In this document: positions 54,666 through 63,981 of the stretch, piece after piece | How the letters are laid out: each line of letters starts with the position of its first letter | Numbering within the stretch: the stretch's first letter is position 1 | NCBI GenBank assembly: GCA_030374805.1 | Contig: JARGSG010000040.1 | Location: 248,001 to 312,000 of the forward strand | Source of the DNA: Gracilaria gracilis | Taxonomy: Eukaryota; Rhodophyta; Florideophyceae; Gracilariales; Gracilariaceae | Direction of reading: 5' to 3' | Length of the DNA: 64,000 bases | Notes under the pieces: model-generated | The model's database searches: none | The model's input: only the letters and a program-made list of their open reading frames with translations | Told to the model about the DNA's origin: nothing | Translations under genes and position numbers: made by a program

Positions 54666-54692
54666 CTAATTGTTTATTTAATAAACAATTAG
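54666..54692. other. Perfect 13-bp AT-rich hairpin within a longer imperfect palindrome
   Basis: CTAATTGTTTATT, T, AATAAACAATTAG. The pairing extends outward with gaps through GGTATC (54655) and GATACC (54704). It lies 55 bp left of the PIF-like MITE and may be the remnant of another foldback element. Confidence 0.8.
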
Positions 54693-54746
54693 TCGACGAT
54701 AAGATACCACCGGTACGCCATATCTGATGCTTTCCGTGATTTATTA

Positions 54747-55337
54747 GAGCATGTCTACCGGTGGGGAAACTTTTACCCCGAAAAAAGCCAGTATTCACCG
54801 CCAAATAGTAAAGACAAAGCTGGCAACGCAACTGGTCTGACAAATAACCCTATGTTGCCTCCGCGGCAACGTACAGAACCAGTGCTCATACTCATACTCA
54901 CCAGATGGGATCCTGAGCAACGTCTACTTAACTGGAGTGTTCTGTACTCATGTATACGACCGCTTGTGTTTGCGACAGCTCGTTGCGCTGTGTGATGATT
55001 CGAAGAACACCTTTCAGTAGCTACCTTGCCGGGATGAACGACGATCACACTCAGCGCGCGAGGGATGGCGTTCTTGGCGGGAAAGGCACCCAGTGGGCGC
55101 GAGTCGTGTCCAATGGATACACAGACGGCTGTGATTGGGCAGTTCGCTGTTGAATTCCATTCAAAATTAAAAGGTGGCGGTGTATTTCCAGGTGAAAAGA
55201 GGGTCCAGGATCGACATGGAAATACACCGTTGACCTCCGTTTTCACCGTCAACACAATTTTTAGAACACTGATCAGTGTTGTCTCCGCGGGCTAAAATTC
55301 CGAAATTGAGCGGTTTCCACCACCGGTAGACATGCTC
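54747..55337. mobile_element. 591-bp PIF/Harbinger-like MITE with TTA target duplication
   Basis: Left end GAGCATGTCTACCGGTGG and right end its complement (first 18 identical; 24 of 25 with one gap). TTA flanks both sides (54744-54746 and 55338-55340). Three-base TTA duplication plus short GAG/GGG-type ends are typical of PIF/Harbinger. A 160-codon minus frame inside (54773-55255) has no transposase motif that I can see. An internal palindrome, GGTGTATTTCCA with TGGAAATACACC, lies at about 55176-55226. Confidence 0.85.
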
Positions 55338-55449
55338 TTATACAGTACTCATATTCCTCAATTCCATTACCAAATGTGATCTGCAGATATGAACCACAAC
55401 GTTGGCTATTGGCTATTTTTCTTGATATCTGGTAGCCGATCATCATTTC

Positions 55450-56060
55450 TCAATTGACTGTACAAGAGTACCGTCAGGGAATCTCTTATCCACTTCTGTA
55501 TTGCTTGCAAGTCCTCAAAGAGTACATTTTTTGCGTATGCCCCTGTGCTCATGTGCAACCGCACCAACAGCCCTTCAGAACGGCGGCCTGAGTGTATTCC
55601 AGAAGCTCTCCCAGATTCATCATTGCATCCACATTCCCCACCCTCCTCAGCCGCCCGTTTGTACAATTGCTCCGCAGGTACAGCTTCGACCGCCATCCCG
55701 TCCGCAACCTTCGCCAGAAGCAATCCCAGATTGTACATTGCAACTACATGCCCACCCTCTTCGGTCACTCGTTCGCACAGCTGCATCGTAAGCATAGTAT
55801 CCACTGCCACCTTTGCCCCATTATTAAGTAGAAGCACTCCCAGGTTCACCATTGCATGTACATCTCCTCCCTTTTACACCCCCATTCTCACAGCTGCGGC
55901 GCACGAACAGCTTCCACGGCAACCCCTTCCGTGCCCTCCACCAGAAGCAATGCCAGGTTGTTCATTGCCCATACAACCGCAACCTCTTCATGAGCCGTCT
56001 CGTACAGCTGTTTCGTACAAGCACCATTCACCTCCAGGGCCCTCTGCTCCTATCTTGAGT
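55450..56060 (-). pseudogene. Sel1-repeat protein relic
   Basis: Repeats in shifting frames: QLYETAHEEVAVVWAMNNLA LLLVEGTEG, then AMVNLGVLLLNNGAKVAVDT, QLCERVTEEGGHVVAMYNLG and LLLAKVADGMAVEAVPAEQL YKRAAEEGG, then AMMNLGELLEY. These carry the Sel1 pattern (A..NLG.LL..G, A..LY..A.EEGG..A). Four to five repeats remain, with at least two frame breaks. Similar in style to the relic at 38600-39640. Confidence 0.7.
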
Positions 56061-56099
56061 TACGTTTGCAAGCACATTCATTACATGAAGTTGATGGCC

Positions 56100-57220
56100 T
56101 TCCTTCACAGATATCTTAAGTAGTCGTTCCGAATATTGCAAGTCATCTTCCAAACTTTCGCTCGCACCTTTGGACTTAGACCGCTAATACGTACTCCATG
56201 ATTTCTCACGGCGGAGGACGTGTTGCAGAATATGAAAGAATGCTGAATGAAGTCAAGAATAAGCAGTGGGATCTATTGCGTTTGGTGAGGTGAAACGTGT
56301 TCCAGCCAAATTTCCAAAGTTAATAGGAGTCAAAGCACCCCGCAAACAAGGACTTAGTGCATCTCTGCTTCCCGAGTATGAAATCATTGCAAATATCAAA
56401 TCCCCCATTGGCGCAATACCCTATGAACCCAACTGGCTTTGATCTCCATCATGACAACTATCTAGAAAACATGCAATGCGCGGAAGTCTGCTGCCCGATG
56501 ACAAAAGAGTTTTACAAAGAGTATATTTCCTCCTGCTCGCCATAAGCTTCGCTAGAACAATCAAAGCCAGATGCCCACACAAAGCGAACGAAATATCAAA
56601 CCACGACCAAATGCGGCAGAACATAACATTCAGTTTGATACCAAGACGATCCTCGGTAGGGCCTTTCACTGCGCTAGCTTCAGCGGAAAGAAGCTGAGTC
56701 AATGGCCCCAGAGAATTTTCCTTCAGATCAAATTATCCCATCCCCTGTTTGAGCGAAGAACGGAAAGTGAGGCGACAAAGCTTGATCTTCAGAACTTCTC
56801 CTGTGATGTGCAGTGCACTATACTGCAAGAAGTTTAAAACTAGAACCATCCCTGCGAGAATCAGAAGCGCCACACACCACTTCCGAATTCCGCTGGTGCT
56901 CATTTCGTGGAGCATAACGTCAATCACATGTGTTAGAGGAATAGAAGTAAGCGGTAACACGAAGGCTTCGAGAACTGAGTCGAGATTGCGAGGTCAAATC
57001 AGGGGCCACTCGCTGCGGTCGTTTGCAAGAAACGCTTCTTATCGAAAGGTGGTTTGCCATCCTCTTCTACCTCTCCTATTCGTTAGCCTGATTGAGATTC
57101 TGAGTCTGTGACCGTCTTGTTAGTACTGACGTAGTGCAGACGTCTGTTGTTAGACAAGGAACCGCGAGACAAAGAAGTTGGCTTGCCAATCTTCATAAAT
57201 CCTCTCCGGTATTGTAAGTT
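56100..57220. other. Unrecognised region with short frames
   Basis: A 31-codon plus frame at 56199 (MISHGGGRVAEYERMLNEVK) and a minus frame with one membrane helix (WCVALLILAGMVLVLNFLQY, about 56830-56890) look coding-like but are too short to assign. Confidence 0.25.
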
Positions 57221-57223
57221 CCT

Positions 57224-57475
57224 TTACACATCTTTACATTGATGCTTGTTCTTTAGACATACGCTGCAGGAGCAATACTGGCAAAGCTCTGCGCGAGACG
57301 TATGCTCCGGAATCTTCAAGTCCAGATAAAACGCCTCTGTGTCGCTCAGCCGTTCGCAAATCACGTGTTCATGAGTCGGAGCACTGGGCACCCCATCGTT
57401 GCACATGGCCACCGATTCCATCCGTGCTTCCGTCACGTCCGCGTAGTCTAGGTCCGCTTCGTGACGGCCTTAACG
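57224..57475 (-). CDS. Small Cys-containing frame, unassigned
   Basis: Open on minus without Met at first (EADLDYADVTEARMESVAMC) and ends LCQYCSCSVCLKNKHQCKDV. A CxxCxCxxC cluster could bind zinc. Possibly the 3' exon or fragment of a larger gene. No family named. 57480-58000 on minus has a further frame with KEEKRRIYMHNFEQFWAYDW, also unassigned. Confidence 0.3.
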
Positions 57476-58007
57476 TGTTGAGTGGATGCACGCATTCTCA
57501 TATTTCGATGGCGATTTTGTCCAGATGTGTCACCAACTCTGTTTGAGAAACTGTTTTGCATCGACGTGCGCATGCGAAGCAACTGTGGTGCACTGCTGCG
57601 TGGACGCCCGTCCTTGCGGAACATGGCCTTTCGCATTGCTGATAGGTAGTTTTAAAGGTAGTTGTTCGCCAGTCGTATGCCCAAAATTGCTCAAAGTTGT
57701 GCATGTAGATCCTCCTCTTTTCTTCTTTTGCTGCTGCACGTCCCGATACCGCAACCATTGGGTGCAAGCAGCATAAGGACATGCAGATATGCGAGTGATT
57801 ACTTAAGTTTCCCCCCACCTGAAGTAGACCGCTACAATTCCCGTCTATGTCAACTGGTGCTTGCACGTGTCGGTTTCCGAAACCGGCTGGCGCATTGTCG
57901 AGCACTGCAGACGCTTATACGGATCCCGCACTGGTTATTTGGCACCCCATTTTAGCTCCAAACTGTTCTTGGCTTTGGAACAACGTGGTACGACAGCGGC
58001 GCCCTCG

Positions 58008-58140
58008 AAAAGCAACAGACGGCACGGCGGCGGCGTCTATACAAGAAGCACAGACGGCACGGCGGCGGCGACAAGTGTCACATTCGAGAACGGCACGGCG
58101 GCAGGGCCATTGTTACAAGCGAAAACAGCACGGCGGTGGT
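58008..58140. repeat. Degenerate tandem repeat AGACGGCACGGCGGCGGCG
   Basis: Three to four copies of a 17-19 bp core (at about 58018, 58046, 58091, 58120) with spacers of different length. Not clearly coding. 58150-59330 has no recognised gene. Confidence 0.6.
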
Positions 58141-59331
58141 ACCGTGTCTTCGATAACACAAAAGAGAGACGTTTGCTTCGTTTGTGACCGGCTCGACACA
58201 AACGAATACGTTAAGTGCCGTTCTCGTTTAAGTACTGACTGGTGGTTTCGTTAAAACAAAAAACTTGAATTGAGCGAACCAGGCACATGTTTGCTCGAGG
58301 TTTTCAGACGCACAGTTGTGATTTTGGCGGGACACATAAGCTCAACCAGAGCCAACGTGGGGGATGGAGCTGTCTCTAGTCTCGATCGAGACCGCATCGC
58401 TGGGAAAACTGTCTCGAGAACGCGTGGCGTGTCACCCAGCATCGACAGCACCCTCGTGGTGCTACATCTTACAGCGCAAGTTTGCAAGCTGCAGCGGCGG
58501 TAAAAAGTTTGAAGTGTTGGTGTTGTCGTAGTTTTTGTGAATCCATCGTTCTCACTTCGGAGGGCTATATTGTATATATATAACTGGGTACTATATACTC
58601 TTAGACACGTTGATATCGGCTCGCTCTCTTCTTCATTGAACATTACCACCACCTAATTAGTGCCAACTGTGTCGCTGTGGCACGGGGTGGCACTATTGCG
58701 TGTATGCTCCTACATCAAGTTTTACTGTACAGTACGTCGGCGTCATACTTTTTGGTAAGTTTTCGTAACAAAGGTAGTGTAGTGAAGATTACAGTTGTCG
58801 TTGCTATGATTATACGCTTTGTACACGGACATGTACTTTTTTGTAAGGAACGCCCTTCTACGCCGCCAACATCGTCAACGGGACACTCGCTTCGTGTCAA
58901 AAGCCGGTGGATATCCTTTGCGAGGTCTCTACTCACATCTTTGCTCGAACTTCAATATCACGGAGGGTACGTGTTTACTCCAAACGTGACTCTTTCTATA
59001 CCAAGAGTGGCATTTGCAGGAAGTATCTAGGAAATCCTGTGTCCGTCTCCCCAAAACCCAACACCCCCACTTCGATATCGAATTGAAGCTTTTGTGGTAT
59101 TGACTAGTCTGGCTTCCTGCTTCCTAAGAGTTAGAAGGGGTCCGGTGGTTCCCGAAATTTGGTTTCTCTATCACAATAGTTGTGGGAACTCAGTTGTGAA
59201 GCGTAACATCTCTCCTGGTTTTAATTCTTTCGCAAGAAGGCTGAATTTCTCCAAAACAGTGCGAAACTCATAGACATTACATATCCTTTCTTGAGAGATT
59301 CTATCATCAATTTGAAAGAACCGTTGATATT

Positions 59332-59556
59332 ATGGACTACGCAGGACCGCCCAGTGATGAGGAACTGCAGAACGCGAGAGAGGAGTATCAGAAGGCAAGC
59401 AATCCTTGTGGGAAAGCCACTGTGAGGTATCTTAGCTTACTTCTTCAGTTATTCCTCAACGTGAAGATTACGCCAAGCTTGGCCTTGCGTGCTTTGAAAG
59501 AAGAAATAAACGAGCAGGCCGAGAGAGAAGAAGATGTGGAGAAGCACGAGAAGTAA
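59332..59556 (+). CDS. Small hypothetical protein, 74 residues
   Basis: Starts MDYAGPPSDEELQNAREEYQ and ends with a charged helix (EEINEQAEREEDVEKHEK). A TATTATGG context precedes the ATG. Its MDY start and predicted helices weakly recall the NLR N-terminus at 17295, but similarity is not convincing. It lies in AT-rich sequence where an open 74-codon frame is less likely by chance. Confidence 0.35.
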   Translation: MDYAGPPSDEELQNAREEYQKASNPCGKATVRYLSLLLQLFLNVKITPSLALRALKEEINEQAEREEDVEKHEK

Positions 59557-59908
59557 TGTAAAGAAACGACGATCGTGTCCAAAAAATGGCAGATCTTCGT
59601 CAAGACTTCTCGAGATGTTGAGAATCAGATCATAAGAGAAAGTGATATGATAAAACATTTTGCACACATCATAATAACAGTTGCAGGATTCAGACCGGTT
59701 ACAACTATTTTTTTACCGTTTCAGTAAATAAAGTTTTCGTTCACATATAACGGTCATAATACACTTGAAGTATAAATGTATTTTTGGAACATGTTGTTTC
59801 TTATTGGTGAGATCTGAGCTGATGTGCTGAGACATAAATGTCGAAAACAACTACAGTTGTAGTAATTGCACTTGAATTTGCTTCCTTTTTGATCATGAAG
59901 AATCGTAG

Positions 59909-60795
59909 AGGCCTCAAAAGTAATTTTATTGGATATCAAAGGCCGCATTTTGTTCTAAGTGGATAGAGAAGGCCGCATGCGGCTTTGAGGCCGCAGAAAC
60001 TATATTATTGGTCGGAAGTGGCCGCATGTGGCCTCAAACGGTCGCCAATGGGTTTTCATTGGTAGAAGTTAGTGTAATGGAAAATGGGTAGTACACGTAC
60101 AAAAAACTGTAAGGTATGCAGTAATGATTCAGAGGTACTATAAATATATATGTTTGGTACCGCTCTCCTGAGAGGTTGCGATTCATTTTCGTGCTAGATT
60201 ACTTTAATAGTTACATCATACGTTTTGAGCACTTTGAAAGTTTTTTTGATGTTCTTTATGCGCATGCCGACATGTCTAAATCTTTCGTATATGTTTATAT
60301 TACTGTAGATGTTGGAAATGGGAATAAAGATTGTTTTTATTGACTTTTGTGTGAATGGTTGATATAGGTTTATTATTGATTTTAGTAGTTTTGTTAGATA
60401 ATCGAACTACACTCTATTATGAGACAGGTAGTTACTCCTGTTTCGTGTTCACATAGTTATTGTTCATTTGGATTTAAACTTAGTTTGAAAAGCAGAGCAA
60501 CAAGGGAGTAATAGATGAGTAGCAAACAGAAAGTATTTTGTGGATTTGTATTTACCATCAATGCTATTGTACGAAATAAAGGCAGTGACAGTCACGCTTC
60601 GCATGACATGTTGGAACTGCTTACTTCGGTCCAATGAGAACATGTCTTTGTTCCTCTTTGTTCCACCAGCTTTGTATTTCTATTCTAATTCTGTCTACGA
60701 AGGTTATAAGGGCTTAGTCTACTCTTGCGGCCTTGCGGCCCCCCATGGACCAATCATATCATCGTTGCGGCCTCCGCAGTTTCCAAGGTTCGCGG
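59909..60795. mobile_element. Putative AT-rich element bounded by inverted GGCCGCA motifs
   Basis: A motif of about 40 bp, GAGGCCkCA...ATATTATTGG...GGCCGCA, occurs twice in tandem at the left (59909-59953, 59987-60030) and once inverted at the right (about 60728-60780). The intervening 700 bp is AT-rich with no frame. Layout fits a MITE with subterminal repeats, but exact ends and target duplication were not found. Confidence 0.4.
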
Positions 60796-61028
60796 TGCCG
60801 CAAAGCACGCAAGCAGCTTTTGTTATTTGTCACCGAAGGTAGATATTATTAAAGTGAATGATGTATAGACCACGTTTTGGCCAAAGTTTACTAAAGCATT
60901 TGAAAAGCGTATAACAGTAAAATAATATTTTGAAAATTCTCGCACCCTCCGGTGTGATAAAGATCTTATCAACGCCCCAAACTGCAGCTGACACCCAGGT
61001 GTATGCACCATACTTTTTCATGAGCGTG

Positions 61029-61492
61029 CTTACCGTTACCGCTATTTTGGGGTGCAGCGTTATGCGGTAAGTTACCGTTACCAAATGTACCTTTTGTACA
61101 CGCCGTACCAACAAACGTGTGAGTCCCACACATTTACTTTAGGCTCCACCGTTTTCCTTACCGTACCGCACACGCGAGTGTACGGCGGCGCACAGGGGAG
61201 TTGGCCCAGTAAGCGTTTAATTTGGGCTGTAGCGCGCAAATCGTTGTGCTGCCGCGCGCATGGGAGTTTGCCCGCCCACACGTACTTTTGTGCGTTGATG
61301 TGCTTATACGTCGCCGCGACACGGGCAATTCTCCGGGAGCCGTCAAACACACTGCGCTGTAGATACCGACGGTAGCCCTACCCTGTAGAGATGTACGCTA
61401 CCAACAAACACGTATGCGCGCAGCGCAAATTCACGTGCGCAAACGCAACTTCGCTAGACGTCTTTACGGGTACCGTGGTACCGACGGTACAA
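61029..61492. promoter_or_regulatory. Cluster of TACCGT/ACGGTA motifs upstream of the Ser/Glu-repeat gene
   Basis: At least six copies of TACCGT or its complement within 460 bp, the last forming GGTACCGTGGTACCGACGGTAC-like overlapping palindromes at 61470-61491. Could be transcription-factor sites for the gene at 61665 or the ends of a decayed transposon. Confidence 0.4.
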
Positions 61493-61547
61493 AGTTGAGC
61501 ATGTAGATACCGCGTCCCTCACTGAGCGAAGCGGGTCTCCGTCTTCC

Positions 61548-61556
61548 ATAAAAGCG
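61548..61556 (+). promoter_or_regulatory. TATA-like element
   Basis: CATAAAAGC about 110 bp before ATG 61665, in an otherwise ordinary stretch. Supports the chosen start and an active promoter. Confidence 0.45.
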
Positions 61557-61664
61557 CGGCAAAAGCAGTCGGATTATGTCTCTGTCAAGCTCTCATCCCC
61601 CGCTTCAACTGGTTTTTTCCTGTAACATTCTAGATTCGGAATCAATCAAGCTCCAAGCACCAAG

Positions 61665-62570
61665 ATGTCCAGCCGTCGTTCTGGTGTATTGACACGCAGT
61701 AAAGCTCGTCAGACTGCCCAATCGGTGCAGGAGTCGGCCGACAAAATTGCGAACGAAATGGCACAACTCTCTGTCTCCGGCGTGCATCATCGGCCGGGAT
61801 CTACTGAGTCGAATGATCAGCTGGAGGAAGAATCTACCGAATGTGGCGAGATATTGGATCTATCGGAATCTTCCGAACACTCCGTCGAATCGGAACAATC
61901 TAGCGAATGCGAAGAATCTATCGAAGGTGGCGAGATATTGGATCTATCGGATTCTTCCGAACACTCCGACGAATCGGAACAATCTAGCGAATGTGAAGAA
62001 TCTATCGAAGGTGGCGAGATATTGGATCTATCGGAATCTTCCGAACACTCCGACGAATCGGAACAATCTAGCGAATGTGATGAATCTATCGAAGGTGCAT
62101 CTTCCGAAGAAACATCTTCCGATGGAGGTTTGCTCAATGAATTGCTCATTACGACTTCGCCAACCAGTATCGAACAGTCGCCGTCTGTTCACTCATCTGA
62201 CGTAGCCGGTACCATGGGTGCAACTTCCAGTAGCCCCGATCAAAGGACGTGGCCTGCAAATGTAGGTCCAGACTTCGGTACTTTATTGTCCTGCCACCCA
62301 AGCGAGGTTGTATTTCTCAACAAGAACGGCCGCACGGTGAATGTGTGGAGATATCGGACGTACGATGTGGCTATTTCGTGTCCTTGTGCCGTAAATAATT
62401 GCACGGCATACGTCCGCGCTGGTCAGTTTGCCAAGCACGCACAAAACGCATCGGACACTTGTGTGCATTGCGGAGCGATGTACCACGGTCCGAACGGCTG
62501 GGCAAATCGTGCCCTCTTGGTGAGACATTTGCGAAGCACTTACTGCCGCACGAATTCAACTAGCATCTAG
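61665..62570 (+). CDS. Intact Ser/Glu-repeat protein with Cys/His-rich C-terminus
   Basis: A 301-residue frame from ATG 61665 in good context (CACCAAGATGT). Basic start SSRRSGVLTRSKARQTAQS, then three exact-length 28-residue acidic repeats (GEILDLSESSEHSVESEQ, ending ECEESIEG), a Ser-rich linker, and a folded C-terminal region: RTVNVWRYRTYDVAISCPCA, NNCTAYVRAGQFAKHAQNAS, DTCVHCGAMYHGPNGWANRA and LLVRHLRSTYC. Cys and His spacing suggests two zinc fingers of C2H2/C2HC type. Codons and length are undamaged. No family recognised. Acidic repeats plus zinc fingers would fit a DNA- or RNA-associated factor (inference). Confidence 0.7.
   Translation: MSSRRSGVLTRSKARQTAQSVQESADKIANEMAQLSVSGVHHRPGSTESNDQLEEESTECGEILDLSESSEHSVESEQSSECEESIEGGEILDLSDSSEHSDESEQSSECEESIEGGEILDLSESSEHSDESEQSSECDESIEGASSEETSSDGGLLNELLITTSPTSIEQSPSVHSSDVAGTMGATSSSPDQRTWPANVGPDFGTLLSCHPSEVVFLNKNGRTVNVWRYRTYDVAISCPCAVNNCTAYVRAGQFAKHAQNASDTCVHCGAMYHGPNGWANRALLVRHLRSTYCRTNSTSI
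61845..62096. repeat. Three 84-bp tandem repeats in the coding sequence
   Basis: Units start at 61845, 61929 and 62013, each 84 bp with only a few differences. They encode 28 acidic residues each. In-frame length is kept, unlike in the surrounding relics. Confidence 0.9.
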
Positions 62571-62742
62571 AAGGATTCTTCTTCGCCGAACTTAGGTCGC
62601 GTTACAATCGACTGTAACCCTGAAGACTGCAACAATAAGGAGCAGTAAATGTCGCTGTGTTCACATCTCAAACGTTTAGCGTTCGTAGTTTGAGTAAACA
62701 GCCTGGAATGACTTTTTGGTTCTATCTCGTTTGCTGCTTCCT

Positions 62743-63981
62743 CTACCGTCTCTCTTCAGTACCGAGGCGTCCCCCGTCTCTGCAGGCCATCTTCAACGAA
62801 TGCATTGCGTACCCTGCGAGTGCCCCGGCGAGATGACAAGCATGATTCGCTTTCGCCGCCCATGGACAGCCGGCTTTTGCACCGTACCGCAAGTACATAG
62901 CAAATCCTACTAATTCCCTCACGGTCGCGGCGACGAAGCACATGTGAGTTAGGTCAACGCCAAGGTGAAGACCTGATTGTTCTTTGGTTCTGTTGCACCA
63001 ATAGAAGGAACACAGTGAGAACACTGCTCCACTTCCTCCGACGCTGGGACGATGGTAGCGAGAATGACGTAGAATCGTCATCAAAGCTATAGTTCCAATG
63101 GAGGCAAACGTCCCACCTAAACTGTAGAGCACTAGAATCTCACGTGCGGTTAGCAACGGGGAACATGCCTGTATAATGATCCATGCGACAGTCGTATTTA
63201 GTACAAGGTGGGGTGTTCTGAAATGTGCGAACACAGAAGTGAAAACGGTGTGCCACCGTCCGCGTCTGACGTTTGTCAGAGAGAGTACAAGATTATTCCA
63301 CAAGAATCTCATAAATGACGAATTTCTTATCCCACAGCAGTTCAAGCGAGGACTTAGTCGTATTGCCGAGTATATCGCGAAGTTTGTGAAAGCAATTCCA
63401 TAGCCCAACCGTCTGGTTTCGGAAGTTCCAAACTCTGATAGTATTTCTACAACTCCAACACAGCTCTGGCAAAGGCTGTCGATTCTCTTTCGATGCGTCC
63501 ACTCCTGGCCAGCTGCTTTCATGCAGCTCCAGTCCTCTTTCGTTCTGCTGCATTTAATGAGTGGCGTCATGCCAAAACGCGAAAACACATCTTTGTGTTT
63601 CGATCCGTGATCTATGGCGGTACTGTTCTTGTGAAGAATGGAAACTGACGCGACACCCTGGTTTGGAAGATGTAGTTCAGCATTGCATGCTACTGACCGG
63701 TTGGGATACCAGTATCTGCGCTTGTGGTATATGCGTGGTATCATGAAGAAACTCGTATTCAAGAAGCTGCCTTGTTCAGCTCTCCAAAGCTGCCGAAGCC
63801 CTTGCATATCAAAGGTCTCCGATACACGCACTGCGAAACCCCGGGTTGCTGCAGCTTCCGACTCCTGGACACAAGAGACATGCAAAGCTGCAGAAGATGA
63901 TTCGAGGGTCGTGCTAACCTGAAAAAGAGAGAGGCGTTTGCTGTTGTAACCTTCATGCTTGGCACCCTGTGTGTGCCCCAT
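62743..63981 (-). CDS. PARL-like rhomboid intramembrane serine protease
   Basis: A 412-codon frame on minus. After a long N-terminal region come FTSVFAHFRTPHLVLNTTVA (the H...HL..N block of rhomboids), EILVLYSLGGTFASIGTIAL, then RPSVGGSGAVFSLCSFYWCN with the catalytic Ser at about residue 317 in GGSGA, and NHACHLAGALAGYAMHSLK with catalytic His at about residue 383 in HLAGALAG. The HF..PH..LN spacing and the RPSxGxSGA form match m-AAA-associated mitochondrial PARL/Pcp1. GGSG instead of GASG, and HLAGA for HLGGA, are small deviations. ATG 63981 lies just inside the window edge. A tract CTCTCTTTTTCAG (63909-63921) resembles a 3' splice site, so the first exon may lie outside and the N-terminus is uncertain. 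Confidence 0.75.
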   Translation of the reverse strand: MGHTQGAKHEGYNSKRLSLFQVSTTLESSSAALHVSCVQESEAAATRGFAVRVSETFDMQGLRQLWRAEQGSFLNTSFFMIPRIYHKRRYWYPNRSVACNAELHLPNQGVASVSILHKNSTAIDHGSKHKDVFSRFGMTPLIKCSRTKEDWSCMKAAGQEWTHRKRIDSLCQSCVGVVEILSEFGTSETRRLGYGIAFTNFAIYSAIRLSPRLNCCGIRNSSFMRFLWNNLVLSLTNVRRGRWHTVFTSVFAHFRTPHLVLNTTVAWIIIQACSPLLTAREILVLYSLGGTFASIGTIALMTILRHSRYHRPSVGGSGAVFSLCSFYWCNRTKEQSGLHLGVDLTHMCFVAATVRELVGFAMYLRYGAKAGCPWAAKANHACHLAGALAGYAMHSLKMACRDGGRLGTEERR

